From contig NZ_JAMXLY010000018.1 of NCBI RefSeq assembly GCF_024054555.1, positions 1-55,554 on the forward strand: a stretch of DNA of 55,554 bases, written 5' to 3'. The translations under genes and the position numbers were made by a program. Of the stretch, positions 27,049-35,605 are shown piece after piece. The notes beneath the pieces were generated by a model, which was given only the letters and a program-made list of their open reading frames with translations, made no database searches and had not been told where the DNA came from. Within the stretch, counting starts at the first letter, position 1. Each line of letters starts with the position of its first letter. The DNA comes from Segatella cerevisiae (GTDB lineage: Bacteria > Bacteroidota > Bacteroidia > Bacteroidales > Bacteroidaceae).

Positions 27049-27080
27049 CAAAATTAAGCATAAATTATAAAACAGACAAA
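27049..27080 (-). promoter_or_regulatory. Promoter of metE
   Basis: Reading leftward: -33 TTTG at 27077-27080, a 20-bp spacer, and -7 TAATTTTG at 27049-27056. The predicted leader is about 100 bases. Confidence 0.65.
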
Positions 27081-27107
27081 TTATCCGTATAATTCAGGAA
27101 ATATATC

Positions 27108-27115
27108 TATATTTG
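27108..27115 (+). promoter_or_regulatory. Promoter -7 element of the Lrp-family gene (TATATTTG)
   Basis: TAnnTTTG match 63 bases before the ATG. It is back to back with the metE promoter, so a regulator bound here could affect both. Confidence 0.5.
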
Positions 27116-27178
27116 CATAACATATGGATGATATGTAGAATATTATTTTTTATTTAGTAGTATATATAGAATGCAAAA

Positions 27179-27679
27179 ATGGAAAAATTGGATGATATTG
27201 ATGTGCAGATATTGAAAGAATTGCAGAAAAACTCCAAATTATCGACTAAAGAATTGGCAGCGAGAGTCCATCTTTCACCAACGCCTGTTTTCGAGCGTCA
27301 GAAACGTTTGGAACGGGAGGGATATATAGAAAGGTATATGGCTGTTGTCAATCCAGAGAAGGTTGGGAATGGACTGACAATCTTGTGCGGTATAGAATTG
27401 AAACAGCATGGCAAGCGATGGGGTGACGAGTTTATGGCTGCCATAAAGGATATAGATGAAATAGTGGAATGCTGGAATACTTCGGGTAATTATGATTTCC
27501 TGATGAAAATATATGTGAGGGATATGAAGCATTATCAGGATTTTGTCCTCAATACCTTGGGTGTCATAGAGAGCATTGGCAGGTTACATAGCAACTTTGT
27601 GATTGGGGTGGTAAAATCCAATCACGGCATCCCTATCCCTGTGCAAAACAATGACTATGATGGATTGCGTATCGTATAA
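27179..27679 (+). CDS. Lrp/AsnC-family transcriptional regulator
   Basis: A 166-residue regulator with an N-terminal winged helix-turn-helix (LDDIDVQILKELQKNSKLST, 'ELAARVHLSPTPVFERQKRL') and a C-terminal RAM/ligand domain ('WNTSGNYDFLMKIYVRDM'). Family members sense amino acids and form octamers that wrap DNA. Its divergent position next to metE, with promoters about 50 bp apart, suggests that it controls metE and itself. The ligand is unknown; methionine or leucine are reasonable guesses. Confidence 0.9.
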   Translation: MEKLDDIDVQILKELQKNSKLSTKELAARVHLSPTPVFERQKRLEREGYIERYMAVVNPEKVGNGLTILCGIELKQHGKRWGDEFMAAIKDIDEIVECWNTSGNYDFLMKIYVRDMKHYQDFVLNTLGVIESIGRLHSNFVIGVVKSNHGIPIPVQNNDYDGLRIV

Positions 27680-27682
27680 AGA

Positions 27683-27718
27683 CAAAGAAACCACGGGAAA
27701 ACTCCCGTGGTTTCTTTG
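27683..27718. terminator. Bidirectional terminator between the Lrp gene and tRNA-Pro
   Basis: A perfect 16-bp stem: CAAAGAAACCACGGGA (27683-27698), loop AAAC, TCCCGTGGTTTCTTTG (27703-27718). It starts four bases after the Lrp stop and serves the convergent tRNA from the other side. Confidence 0.85.
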
Positions 27719-27758
27719 TTGCCGGTTTACGGATTGATGGCCGACTATAAAACTTGAG

Positions 27759-27831
27759 TCGGGATTAGGCGACTCGAACGCCCGACCCCTACGTCCCGAA
27801 CGTAGTGCGCTACCAACTGCGCTAAATCCCG
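27759..27831 (-). tRNA. tRNA-Pro (anticodon CGG)
   Basis: A 73-base cloverleaf can be drawn by hand on the minus strand. Acceptor CGGGATT pairs with AATCCCG, D stem GCGC/GCGC with loop AGTTGGTA, anticodon stem CTACG/CGTAG with loop TTCGGGA (anticodon CGG), and T stem GGGCG/CGCCT with loop TTCGAGT. The discriminator base is A and CCA is not encoded. Confidence 0.95.
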
Positions 27832-27857
27832 CTAAGCACGTGCAAAGGTACTGCAAA

Positions 27858-27925
27858 ATTCTGAAATACGTGCATTTTCCTTGAGAAAAATGGTAATTCT
27901 CTGAGAAAATCAAAGATTTCAGAAT
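27858..27925. terminator. Large imperfect hairpin between tRNA-Pro and murF
   Basis: ATTCTGAAAT (27858-27867) pairs perfectly with ATTTCAGAAT (27916-27925). The enclosed 48 bases contain further short complementary pieces (TTTTCcttGAGAAAA, TTCTCtGAGAA). It lies after the murF stop and just upstream of the tRNA, so it may end murF transcription. Confidence 0.45.
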
Positions 27926-27963
27926 ACCGTAACTTCCCTGAAAGGATCGGTCTGAACCACTCT

Positions 27964-29292
27964 CTACAAGAGGGATGGTAGTTCAAACAATTTGATGCCG
28001 TTACTGCCTTTGATCAAGATATAGTGGTTCTGCGGTTGCCGACGTGCAATCTCAGTTTTAACTTCATCGACGTCTTTGAATTTTCGGAATCCACAATCGG
28101 TCTTTCCAAATTCGGGTCCTACAAGCCATACATTGGTGATTCCTGCATCCTTTAATTCCCCGATCACTTTCTGATGCTCCTCGCCTGAGACAGTTCCTAA
28201 TTCCCGCATGTCTCCAAGTATGGCCATCTTGTCGGGGACTTCCATCAGTTTGAATGCTTCTATCGCAGCTTTCATGCTGGAAGGATTGGCATTATAGGCA
28301 TCCACGACCAGGTGATTGTGGGGGGTAATCGTCAGTTGTGAGCGGTTGTTCGTAGGAACATACATAGCCAGCGCATTGTCGATGTCTTCGTCACTGACTC
28401 CGAAGTGTCTTCCTATTGTGATGGCAGCCAACATGTTGTCGAGATTATAGGCACCTATCAACTTTGTCTGTACGGTATGTACACGTTCTGCAGGTTGTCC
28501 CTCATAAGCTTTTCCTGTAGTCCAAGTGAATTTCAGGAAGGGTGCGCAACTCACGACCGTCCCGCAGACTGCCAGAGCGTCATCGGTTTTCTGTCCATAG
28601 TAAATGGTCCGGTGGAGTTTGCGCTCCTGAGCCATCTGCATCAGGTGAGGATTGTCATGGTTGATAAAGATCAGACCGCTATGTGCATTGATGAAATCAT
28701 AAAGTTCGCCCTTTGTCTTCATCACACCTTCAAAACTCCCGAAGCCTTGCAGGTGAGCTCTTCCTACGTTGGTGATCATTCCACATGTAGGTTCGACGTA
28801 TTCGATGAGTTTCTTAATATCCCCGAGGTGACTGGCGCCCATTTCTACCACTGCTATCTGATCATGGTCAGACAAGCGGAGCAAAGTCTTAGGCACGCCG
28901 ACGTCATTGTTGTAGTTGCCTTCCGTGTGCATGACCCGGTACTTCTTTTGGAGAACGGCGGAGACCAATTCCTTGGTCGTCGTCTTGCCGTTAGTTCCTG
29001 TGATGCCGATGATAGGAATCTGATATTGCCGGCGATGCTCGCGTGCCAGTTCTTTGTAAGTTCTGAGGCAGTTGTCTGTCAGAATATACCTGTCATCATC
29101 TGCCTTACAACAGTCAGGTTCATCAACGATAACATAGCTGCAACCTTTTTCCAAAGCAGTGGCAGCAAACTTGTTGCCGTCAAAAGACGCACCCTTGAGG
29201 GCTATGAATATGCTCCCTTTGGGACAGTTGCGGCTGTCTGTCGTAATGACAGGGTGCTGCTGATAGATCTTGTATAAATCAGAGATTTTCAT
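27964..29292 (-). CDS. murF: UDP-MurNAc-tripeptide--D-alanyl-D-alanine ligase
   Basis: Adds D-Ala-D-Ala to UDP-MurNAc-tripeptide, the last cytosolic step of peptidoglycan precursor synthesis. The 442-residue protein shows the Mur-ligase P-loop GITGTNGKTTTKELV (about 105), 'TSNVGRAHLQGFG'-type central motif (ITNVGRAHLQGFG), and 'VVDAYNANPSSMKAA' of MurF. The frame is open 19 codons further upstream, but the ATG at 29292 (MKISDLYKIYQQHP) or 29295 matches the family start and sits properly behind a TAACTTTG -7 box. It is divergent from folP. Confidence 0.95.
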   Translation of the reverse strand: MKISDLYKIYQQHPVITTDSRNCPKGSIFIALKGASFDGNKFAATALEKGCSYVIVDEPDCCKADDDRYILTDNCLRTYKELAREHRRQYQIPIIGITGTNGKTTTKELVSAVLQKKYRVMHTEGNYNNDVGVPKTLLRLSDHDQIAVVEMGASHLGDIKKLIEYVEPTCGMITNVGRAHLQGFGSFEGVMKTKGELYDFINAHSGLIFINHDNPHLMQMAQERKLHRTIYYGQKTDDALAVCGTVVSCAPFLKFTWTTGKAYEGQPAERVHTVQTKLIGAYNLDNMLAAITIGRHFGVSDEDIDNALAMYVPTNNRSQLTITPHNHLVVDAYNANPSSMKAAIEAFKLMEVPDKMAILGDMRELGTVSGEEHQKVIGELKDAGITNVWLVGPEFGKTDCGFRKFKDVDEVKTEIARRQPQNHYILIKGSNGIKLFELPSLL

Positions 29293-29313
29293 CATAATAT
29301 CATTAAACTCTTG

Positions 29314-29321
29314 CAAAGTTA
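29314..29321 (-). promoter_or_regulatory. Promoter -7 element of murF (TAACTTTG)
   Basis: TAnnTTTG match reading leftward, 21 bases before the murF ATG. The -33 zone lies inside the adjacent 22-bp tandem repeat. Confidence 0.55.
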
Positions 29322-29323
29322 CT

Positions 29324-29367
29324 GCAATTTTCTTAAAAAGTGGTGGCAATTTTCTCGAAAAGTGGTG
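29324..29367. repeat. Two tandem 22-bp units between the murF and folP promoters
   Basis: Unit 1 (29324-29345) and unit 2 (29346-29367) both read GCAATTTTCT, two bases, AAAAGTGGTG. They differ only at the central dinucleotide (TA versus CG), giving 20 of 22 identical. In unit 2 the core TTTTC-TC-GAAAA is the same as that of the array at 7131-7211. The pair fills the space between the two -7 elements of the divergent promoters. Confidence 0.75.
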
Positions 29368-29387
29368 ATTATCTCAGTTAATATGAT

Positions 29388-29395
29388 TATTTTTG
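29388..29395 (+). promoter_or_regulatory. Promoter -7 element of folP (TATTTTTG)
   Basis: TAnnTTTG match 73 bases before the folP ATG; no clear -33 TTTG, the expected place being at the end of the 22-bp repeat. Confidence 0.5.
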
Positions 29396-29468
29396 CAAAG
29401 CGGCGTGAGTATTTCCGGAGCTTTTCGGCAATCAGTCTTGATCGTTGCGTAGAAATGAGAGTTTATAG

Positions 29469-30305
29469 ATGAAAAAAACAAATTTTACGTTGAATGTTCG
29501 TGGCCGGTTAGTGGATTTGTCCACTCCTCAAGTCATGGGGATCATCAACGTTACTCCTGACAGTTTTTATGTAGGGAGCAGGAAACAGACTGAAAAGGAG
29601 ATAGCTCAGAGATCTTTGCAAATCATAGATGAAGGAGGCTCGATGATTGATGTGGGTGCGTTTTCTACACGCCCCGGGGCTACCGTTGTCAGTGAAGAGG
29701 AAGAGTCCCGCCGCCTGAAGGAAGCCATGGCTGTCATTCGCCGTGAGTTGCCTGATGCAATTGTCTCTGTAGACACTTATCGTCCCATTGTTGCCCGCCG
29801 TTGTATCGAAGACTGGGGGGCAGACATCATCAATGATGTTTCCGAAGGCGGTTTGACAGGTATTGTCAATACGCCGATACATGAGGAAGAACGGATGTTT
29901 GATGTCGTGGGTGACTTGAAAGTGCCTTATATCCTCATGTCCGTCAAATCCAATCTGCATGATATGCTGGTCGCTTTTGCCGCTGAGGTGCAGGAATTGC
30001 GTGATGTAGGTGCCCGTGATATTATTCTGGATCCTGGATATGGGTTCGGGAAGACTCTGGAAGACAATTACCGCCTCTCTGGAGAAGCTGAGAAACTGGA
30101 AGTCCTGCATCTTCCGGTCTTGGTAGGTGTTTCACGCAAGAGCATGATATACAAGTTGGTCGGCGGTGATCCGACGACTGCATTGAACGGCACGACCGTT
30201 CTCAATACGATAGCGCTGATGAAAGGTGCCTCCATCCTTCGTGTACATGATGTGAAACCTGCCGTAGAGGCTGTGAAAATCGTGGAGGAAATGAAGCAGA
30301 GTTGA
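29469..30305 (+). CDS. folP: Dihydropteroate synthase
   Basis: Condenses p-aminobenzoate with the pterin pyrophosphate to dihydropteroate in folate synthesis; target of sulfonamides. 278 residues, TIM barrel. Family motifs: GIINVTPDSFYVGSR (pterin/phosphate loop), 'IDVGAFSTRPGA', 'DIINDVSEGG', 'LDPGYGFGKTLEDNY', 'GVSRKSMIYKLVG' and 'RVHDVKPAVEA'. The loops have the Bacteroidetes form. It lies 99 bp upstream of cdaA, a gene order common in this phylum. Confidence 0.95.
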   Translation: MKKTNFTLNVRGRLVDLSTPQVMGIINVTPDSFYVGSRKQTEKEIAQRSLQIIDEGGSMIDVGAFSTRPGATVVSEEEESRRLKEAMAVIRRELPDAIVSVDTYRPIVARRCIEDWGADIINDVSEGGLTGIVNTPIHEEERMFDVVGDLKVPYILMSVKSNLHDMLVAFAAEVQELRDVGARDIILDPGYGFGKTLEDNYRLSGEAEKLEVLHLPVLVGVSRKSMIYKLVGGDPTTALNGTTVLNTIALMKGASILRVHDVKPAVEAVKIVEEMKQS

Positions 30306-30404
30306 TCTCTTCTGATGATGTGGCACAAACGCAGGTTTCTGTAGTACCATAAAAAAGAGGATACCGGCAATTAATAATATGACCGATGATTTAAGATAAA
30401 AACC

Positions 30405-31184
30405 ATGCCATTCGAATTCGGACTTAAAGACATTATCGACATTTTCCTAGTCGCTCTGATGTTGTACTATGTTTACAAACTGATGAAGGCGAGTCGCTCG
30501 CTTAACATCTTCGTCGGCATTATGGTTTTTATCCTGATGTGGCTGTTTGTCAGTCGGGTTCTGGAGATGAAACTCTTGGGGGCGATACTGGATAAACTGG
30601 TCAGTGTGGGAGTGATCGCCCTTATCGTCATCTTCCAGGAAGATGTCCGGAAATTCCTTTACGAACTCGGCTCTCAGAAAGGTATCCGGAAATTCGTGAA
30701 GTTGTTCAGGCGTTCTTCCAGAAACGGCAATGATAGGAAAGAAGACAAAGAGGCCATCATGCCGATCGTCCTTGCGTGCATGAGCATGAGCAAGAAGTTT
30801 GTCGGTGCTCTCATCGTCATTGAGCGTTCCGTACCTCTGAATGACATCGTAGATACGGGGGATATCATAGATGCCCGTATCAACCAGCGGTTGATCGAAA
30901 ACATCTTTTTCAAGAATTCACCTTTGCATGACGGTGCAATGGTCATTTCCAAAAAACGCATCAAGGCTGCAGGTTGTATCCTGCCGGTTTCACACAACCT
31001 GGATATACCGAAGGAATTGGGTCTCCGCCACCGTGCAGCCATGGGTATCTCTCAGAATAGTGATGCCATTGCCGTGGTCGTCTCAGAGGAGACAGGCAAG
31101 ATTTCCGTAGCCATTAAAGGTACTTTCCGGTTGAGGCTTTCAGCTGAGGAGTTGGAGAGTATACTCACGCGTGAAATGTCATAA
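30405..31184 (+). CDS. cdaA: Diadenylate cyclase (CdaA/DisA_N family)
   Basis: Makes c-di-AMP from two ATP. The 259-residue protein has three N-terminal membrane helices (about 9-28, 33-53 and 60-80) and then a DisA_N domain with the catalytic DGA (LHDGAMVISKKRI) and RHR (GLRHRAAMG) motifs. This is the membrane-bound CdaA type. c-di-AMP commonly governs potassium and cell-wall balance; its position near folP and murF fits. Regulatory partners (CdaR type) are not encoded next to it. Confidence 0.95.
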   Translation: MPFEFGLKDIIDIFLVALMLYYVYKLMKASRSLNIFVGIMVFILMWLFVSRVLEMKLLGAILDKLVSVGVIALIVIFQEDVRKFLYELGSQKGIRKFVKLFRRSSRNGNDRKEDKEAIMPIVLACMSMSKKFVGALIVIERSVPLNDIVDTGDIIDARINQRLIENIFFKNSPLHDGAMVISKKRIKAAGCILPVSHNLDIPKELGLRHRAAMGISQNSDAIAVVVSEETGKISVAIKGTFRLRLSAEELESILTREMS

Positions 31185-31235
31185 GTATTTAGTAAAATTT
31201 ATCCAACCAACGCTTTTTTTATCGATAAATTTTAC

Positions 31236-31243
31236 TATATTTG
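31236..31243 (+). promoter_or_regulatory. Promoter -7 element of pta-ackA (TATATTTG)
   Basis: TAnnTTTG match 114 bases before the pta ATG, implying a leader of about 105 bases. No clear -33 TTTG; a T-rich stretch occupies that position. Confidence 0.5.
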
Positions 31244-31357
31244 CAATATTGAAATGACAATTTGGAAAGTGACGTGCCTTTTGTTTTATGGAGGTACGAT
31301 ACTTCTTGTTAATAGTAGAAAGATTTGTGAATTTCTAAGAATTATAAAATACAAACT

Positions 31358-32407
31358 ATGGACTTATTAAATCAGATCGTTGCACGCGCCAAAGCGGATA
31401 AGCAGCGCATTGTGCTCCCTGAAGCAGAAGAGGAGCGTACTTTAAAGGCAGCTGACAAGGCATTGGGAGATGACCTTGCAAACTTAGTTCTGATCGGCAA
31501 TCCTGTACGTATCAAAGAGTTGGCTGAGAAATGGGGCTTGAAGAATATTTCCAAAGCTCAGATCGTGGATCCTTTGAATAACCCCAAGGCTGAAGAATAT
31601 GCAGCTTTGCTGACGGAGTTGCGTCAGAAGAAGGGCATGACGATAGAAAAGGCCCGTGACCTGGTCCTGCATAACAACCTCTATCTGGGTTGTATGATCA
31701 TCAAGACAGAAGGTGCTGACGGTCAGATTTCGGGTGCTTTGAGTACGACAGGCGATACCCTTCGCCCTGCATTGCAGATCATCAAATGCGCACCGGGCAT
31801 TACCTGTGTATCAGGTGCGATGCTCTTGGTCACTCATCAGAAACAATATGGTGAGAATGGTGTCGTGTTGATGGGTGATGTCGCAGTGACACCTAATCCG
31901 AATGCAGACCAACTCGCTCAGATTGCTTATACTACCGCACTGACTGCTACTCGTGTAGCTGGTTTCAAGGAACCCCGCGTCGCCATGTTGAGTTTCTCCA
32001 CCAAGGGAAGTGCTAAGGATGCCATAGATAAGAAGACCGGCAAGAGTGTCTATATCATCGATAAGGTCAAAGATGCTACGAAGATTGCCAAGGAGAAGTT
32101 CCCTGACTTGAAGGTAGACGGTGAGATGCAGGTGGATGCTGCTCTTGATCCTGTTGTTGGAGCACGCAAAGCTCCGGGTAGTAAGATCGCCGGCAAGGCC
32201 AATGTGCTCGTCGTTCCTAATCTTGACGTCGGCAATATCGGTTGCAAACTTGTAGAGCGTCTGGGTGGAGCCATTTCCATAGGTCCGATCCTGCAGGGTA
32301 TCGCTCGCCCGGTCAACGACCTTTCTCGTGGTTGCTCAGTGAGTGATATCTACTATATGATCGCTGTTACTTCCTGCCAGGCACAGTTTGCCAAGAAGAA
32401 TGCCTGA
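31358..32407 (+). CDS. pta: Phosphate acetyltransferase
   Basis: Converts acetyl-CoA and Pi to acetyl phosphate, the first step of acetate production. At 349 residues it is the short form consisting only of the catalytic PTA_PTB domain ('RIVLPEAEEERTLKAADK', 'GALSTTGDTLRPALQIIK', 'GPILQGIARPVNDLSRGC'). It is followed after 40 bp by ackA, forming the acetate/ATP-yielding pathway of fermentation. Confidence 0.95.
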   Translation: MDLLNQIVARAKADKQRIVLPEAEEERTLKAADKALGDDLANLVLIGNPVRIKELAEKWGLKNISKAQIVDPLNNPKAEEYAALLTELRQKKGMTIEKARDLVLHNNLYLGCMIIKTEGADGQISGALSTTGDTLRPALQIIKCAPGITCVSGAMLLVTHQKQYGENGVVLMGDVAVTPNPNADQLAQIAYTTALTATRVAGFKEPRVAMLSFSTKGSAKDAIDKKTGKSVYIIDKVKDATKIAKEKFPDLKVDGEMQVDAALDPVVGARKAPGSKIAGKANVLVVPNLDVGNIGCKLVERLGGAISIGPILQGIARPVNDLSRGCSVSDIYYMIAVTSCQAQFAKKNA

Positions 32408-32447
32408 ATCGAAATATTTGGATGACAAATTAAAGGAAAGATAAGCG

Positions 32448-33659
32448 ATGAAAATATTAGTGTTAAACTGCGGTAGTTCGTCCATCAAGTATAAACTGTA
32501 CAACATGGACGATGAGTCTGTTCTAGCCCAAGGCGGTGTAGAGCGTATCGGCCTCGATAATGCCTTCATCAAAGTGAAGTTGCCTGACGGAAAGAGCCAG
32601 AAGATCATGCATGATATGCCCGACCATAAGGAAGGTGTCAATTTCGTATTCAAGATGTTGCTCGATCCGAAGATCGGCGCTATCAAAGACTTGAGTGAAA
32701 TCGATGCTGTCGGTCATCGTATCGTGCAGGGCGGAGATATATTCGAGAAAAGTTGTATCGTTGACAAGAAGGTTGAAGCTGGCATAGAAAGTCTCTGTGA
32801 TCTCGCACCTGTCCATAATGCAGGTCACTTGAAAGGTATTCGTGCCGTAGATGCGTTGATGCCTCATACACCTCAGGTGACGGTCTTTGACAACGCATTC
32901 CATAGTACAATGCCTGACTATGCCTATCTGTACGCCGTACCTTATGAACTCTATACGAAATATCATGTGCGTCGTTACGGCTTTCATGGAACGAGCCATC
33001 GTTATGTCTCCCATCGTGCCTGCGAGGTCCTGGGAGTGAACATCAAGGACCAGAAGATCATCTCTTGCCATATCGGCAACGGTGCTTCCGTAGCAGCCAT
33101 CAAAGGCGGAAAAGTCATTGATACCTCTATGGGATTGACTCCTCTTGCCGGTCTGATGATGGGTAGCCGTTCTGGGGACATAGATCCTTCTGCAGTAACC
33201 TATTTGATGGAAAAACTGCATAAGCAACCTCAGGAAATGGCTGACTACCTCAACAAGGAATGTGGTGTACTGGGTATTTCCGGAGTGTCTTCTGACATGC
33301 GTGACGTAGATGCCGCTGCACTTAGTGGAAATAAACGTGCACAACTGGCTCTGAAGATGTATGCTTATCGCATCAAGAAATATATTGGTTCTTATGCAGC
33401 TGCTATGGGTGGTGTAGATATCATCATCTTTACGGCAGGTGTCGGAGAGAATCAGACCGATATGCGTCAGTCAGCCTGCCAGGGATTGGAATTCCTCGGT
33501 GTCAAGTTTGATGAGAAGAAGAACGAGGAGATGGTCCTTGGAAAAGAAGGTCCTATTTCCACACCTGATTCTAAGGTAAAGGTTATGGTGATCCCTACCG
33601 ATGAGGAAATTGTCATCGCAAGGGACACAATGGAACTCGTCAAGAATACGAAGAATTGA
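32448..33659 (+). CDS. ackA: Acetate kinase
   Basis: Transfers phosphate from acetyl phosphate to ADP, giving acetate and ATP. 403 residues, ASKHA fold. Signatures: NCGSSSIKYKL at the N-terminus, HVRRYGFHGTSHRYVS, HIGNGASVAAIKGG and 'LTPLAGLMMGSRSGDIDPS'. Co-transcribed with pta; a terminator follows. Confidence 0.97.
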   Translation: MKILVLNCGSSSIKYKLYNMDDESVLAQGGVERIGLDNAFIKVKLPDGKSQKIMHDMPDHKEGVNFVFKMLLDPKIGAIKDLSEIDAVGHRIVQGGDIFEKSCIVDKKVEAGIESLCDLAPVHNAGHLKGIRAVDALMPHTPQVTVFDNAFHSTMPDYAYLYAVPYELYTKYHVRRYGFHGTSHRYVSHRACEVLGVNIKDQKIISCHIGNGASVAAIKGGKVIDTSMGLTPLAGLMMGSRSGDIDPSAVTYLMEKLHKQPQEMADYLNKECGVLGISGVSSDMRDVDAAALSGNKRAQLALKMYAYRIKKYIGSYAAAMGGVDIIIFTAGVGENQTDMRQSACQGLEFLGVKFDEKKNEEMVLGKEGPISTPDSKVKVMVIPTDEEIVIARDTMELVKNTKN

Positions 33660-33746
33660 TGCTTTCTGATTGCTCAGCCTCCTTTCCTGGAGTATTCTTC
33701 GGGAGGGCCGGCAAGAGAATCGAAAGTAGTCAAGAACGATACTCTG

Positions 33747-33787
33747 AGGCTCGGTTTCTTGGAAGAGACTGAGCCTTTGTTTTATTT
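33747..33787 (+). terminator. Terminator of pta-ackA
   Basis: AGGCTC (33747-33752) pairs with GAGCCT (33771-33776), with further partly paired bases inside (GGTTTCTT/AAGAGACT). It is followed by TTGTTTTATTT. Confidence 0.75.
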
Positions 33788-33890
33788 AAGAATGAGTATG
33801 CATGCATTTAGTCATGCTCCCCTTTAGAGGGCAACGCCTTGTCTGTGTGATGAGGCAGGCATATCCGGAAATGAGATTAAAATTGAAAAT

Positions 33891-34940
33891 ATGAAACGGA
33901 CAAAGATCGTTACATTTGGGGAGATTATGCTGAGGTTTTCCAAACCGGGCTATCTCAGACTGACAGAGGGCAGTCTTTTTGAAGGTCATTTTGGAGGGAG
34001 TGAAGCGAATGTAGCGGTATCACTCGCCAATTTAGGTGATGATGCGGAGTTCGTCACTCGGGTTCCCCAGAATCCGATGGGGGATGCAGCCTTGATGCAC
34101 CTTCGCCAGTTCGGGCTGGATGTGGGTCATGTCGTCAGAGGTGGAGATCGTCTTGGAACCTATTATTTCGAACGTGGAGCAGCTATGCGTAATTCCAAAG
34201 TTGTATACGATCGCAAATGGTCTTCGTTTTATACCTTGGAACGGGGAATGATCCCCTGGAAAGAGATTTTGAAGGATGCTGCCTACTTCCATTGTTCGGG
34301 TATCACTTGTGCGATCAGCCGGGATGCGATGGACACGACTTTTGATGCCTTGGCTCAAGCTGATCATCTTGGTGTACATATCACAGCGGACATCAATTAC
34401 AGAGGTAATCTGTGGAACTATGGGTTGAATCCTCGAGATGTTCTTTTCCAGATGTTGCAGTATAGTGACATGATTTTTGGCGATCAGAATGAATGGGAAG
34501 TGGCCAGTGGGGTAAGTCATATTCCATTTACGGCAAAGGACAGTCATTTTGAGATTGACCGAGATGCCTATATAGCCTACTTTCATGAAATGCACAAATT
34601 GTTCCCGCGGTGCAAGAAGATGGTGATGGCCTTGCGCAACCAGTTAAGCAGCCGGCATCACATCCTGACCGGGTTGCTCTATGATGCAGAGAAGGATACC
34701 CTTTATACTTCCCGTCTGTACGATATCCAACCTATTGTAGATCCTATGGGGGTAGGGGATGCCTTTGTCGCAGCCTACATTCATGCACTTATCAAATGCG
34801 CTGAGGACAATCAACGTAATCTGGACTTCGCCCTTTCTGCCAGCGCATTGAAGAATACGATATCAGGTGATCAGAATCTGGTAAGTGAAGATGAAATCCT
34901 TGATAATATCACGGCTTCGGGAGGTCGAATCAAGCGATAA
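33891..34940 (+). CDS. PfkB-family sugar kinase, 2-keto-3-deoxygluconate kinase-like
   Basis: A 349-residue ribokinase-fold enzyme. PfkB signature 1 is visible in 'GGSEANVAVSLANLGDDAEF'; signature 2 with the catalytic Asp is DPMGVGDAFVAAYIHAL. The N-terminal 'TFGEIMLRFSKPGYLRL' is typical of Bacteroidetes KdgK-like kinases, which phosphorylate KDG from uronate degradation to KDPG. No uronate genes or KDPG aldolase are adjacent, so the substrate is inferred from similarity only. It is monocistronic and ends with a good terminator. Confidence 0.82.
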   Translation: MKRTKIVTFGEIMLRFSKPGYLRLTEGSLFEGHFGGSEANVAVSLANLGDDAEFVTRVPQNPMGDAALMHLRQFGLDVGHVVRGGDRLGTYYFERGAAMRNSKVVYDRKWSSFYTLERGMIPWKEILKDAAYFHCSGITCAISRDAMDTTFDALAQADHLGVHITADINYRGNLWNYGLNPRDVLFQMLQYSDMIFGDQNEWEVASGVSHIPFTAKDSHFEIDRDAYIAYFHEMHKLFPRCKKMVMALRNQLSSRHHILTGLLYDAEKDTLYTSRLYDIQPIVDPMGVGDAFVAAYIHALIKCAEDNQRNLDFALSASALKNTISGDQNLVSEDEILDNITASGGRIKR

Positions 34941-34961
34941 GTTCATTTAGCAAACAATCAT

Positions 34962-35000
34962 AATCTGGACCGGGATGACTTTCCGTTCCAGATTTTTTAT
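34962..35000 (+). terminator. Terminator of the PfkB kinase gene
   Basis: AATCTGGA (34962-34969) pairs with TCCAGATT (34987-34994), with a possible inner CGG/CCG pair, followed by TTTTTATTT. Confidence 0.8.
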
Positions 35001-35380
35001 TTAGAGAATATAGGGTCTAATACTTGAAAATATCCGAAGCCTTCAGTCTGTGTTTTAATTTTGATTCCTCTCTTTTTGTAGTTATTTGTTTCTCAAGTAA
35101 CTCTTGTTTCTGCCAAGACACCGTGTTAATATCTCTTGCCAGGTAACTCTCTGAAATCTTGGATTGATTTCCATCTTGTTATATCATATCCTACGAATTC
35201 CGATACTTTGAATTTCTGTCGGTACACATCTCCGCATCTGAAGATGCACGTCTATTATTTCATTGACAACTTATCCATGAATTTTGTTGACACACGACTA
35301 TACGTTCTGTTTACCACTCCATGAATGTCGTAGACGAATTCTTTAAGGTTCTGTCCACGTGTTTTTGGGGTTTCTGTTCA

Positions 35381-35495
35381 CGTACGTCCTTACACTCTAA
35401 TAACGTACGTCCTTATACCTTAATAACGTACGTCCTTACAACCTAATAACGTACGACATGAACCCCTAATGACGTACGTCTTTACACCCTGCTCA
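35381..35495. repeat. Five tandem 23-bp units with CGTACGT core
   Basis: Units begin at 35381, 35404, 35427, 35450 and 35473, each exactly 23 bp. Each starts CGTACGT (CGTACGA in unit 4), continues CCTTACAACC-like, and ends AATAA in the first three. With the preceding A the core is the palindrome ACGTACGT. Units 1-3 are nearly identical; unit 4 is the most divergent. No ORF crosses it. Confidence 0.9.
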
Positions 35496-35543
35496 TCCTG
35501 TCAACAGATTGACTCAACCGGTTTGATCTAAAAAACGCAATAA

Positions 35544-35605
35544 GGAACGGAGAGGGACGGCAGGGAACAGAGAGGAAATTGGCGGGGAACGGATTCGTTT
35601 TTGGC
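35544..35605. repeat. Three loose GGAAC repeat units, 20-22 bp apart
   Basis: GGAACGGAGAGG at 35544, GGAACAGAGAGG at 35564 and GGAACGGATTCG at 35586. Spacing is 20 and 22 bp, less regular than the neighbouring 23-bp array. Confidence 0.4.

Noticed and set aside
27873..27915. Further member of the 22-23 bp arrays near tRNA-Pro
   Set aside because: GAGAAAA recurs only twice at 20 bp, and the site is better explained as the inside of a larger hairpin.
35381..35495. Possible CRISPR array
   Set aside because: Units are contiguous 23-bp repeats with no variable spacers, and no cas gene is in the window.
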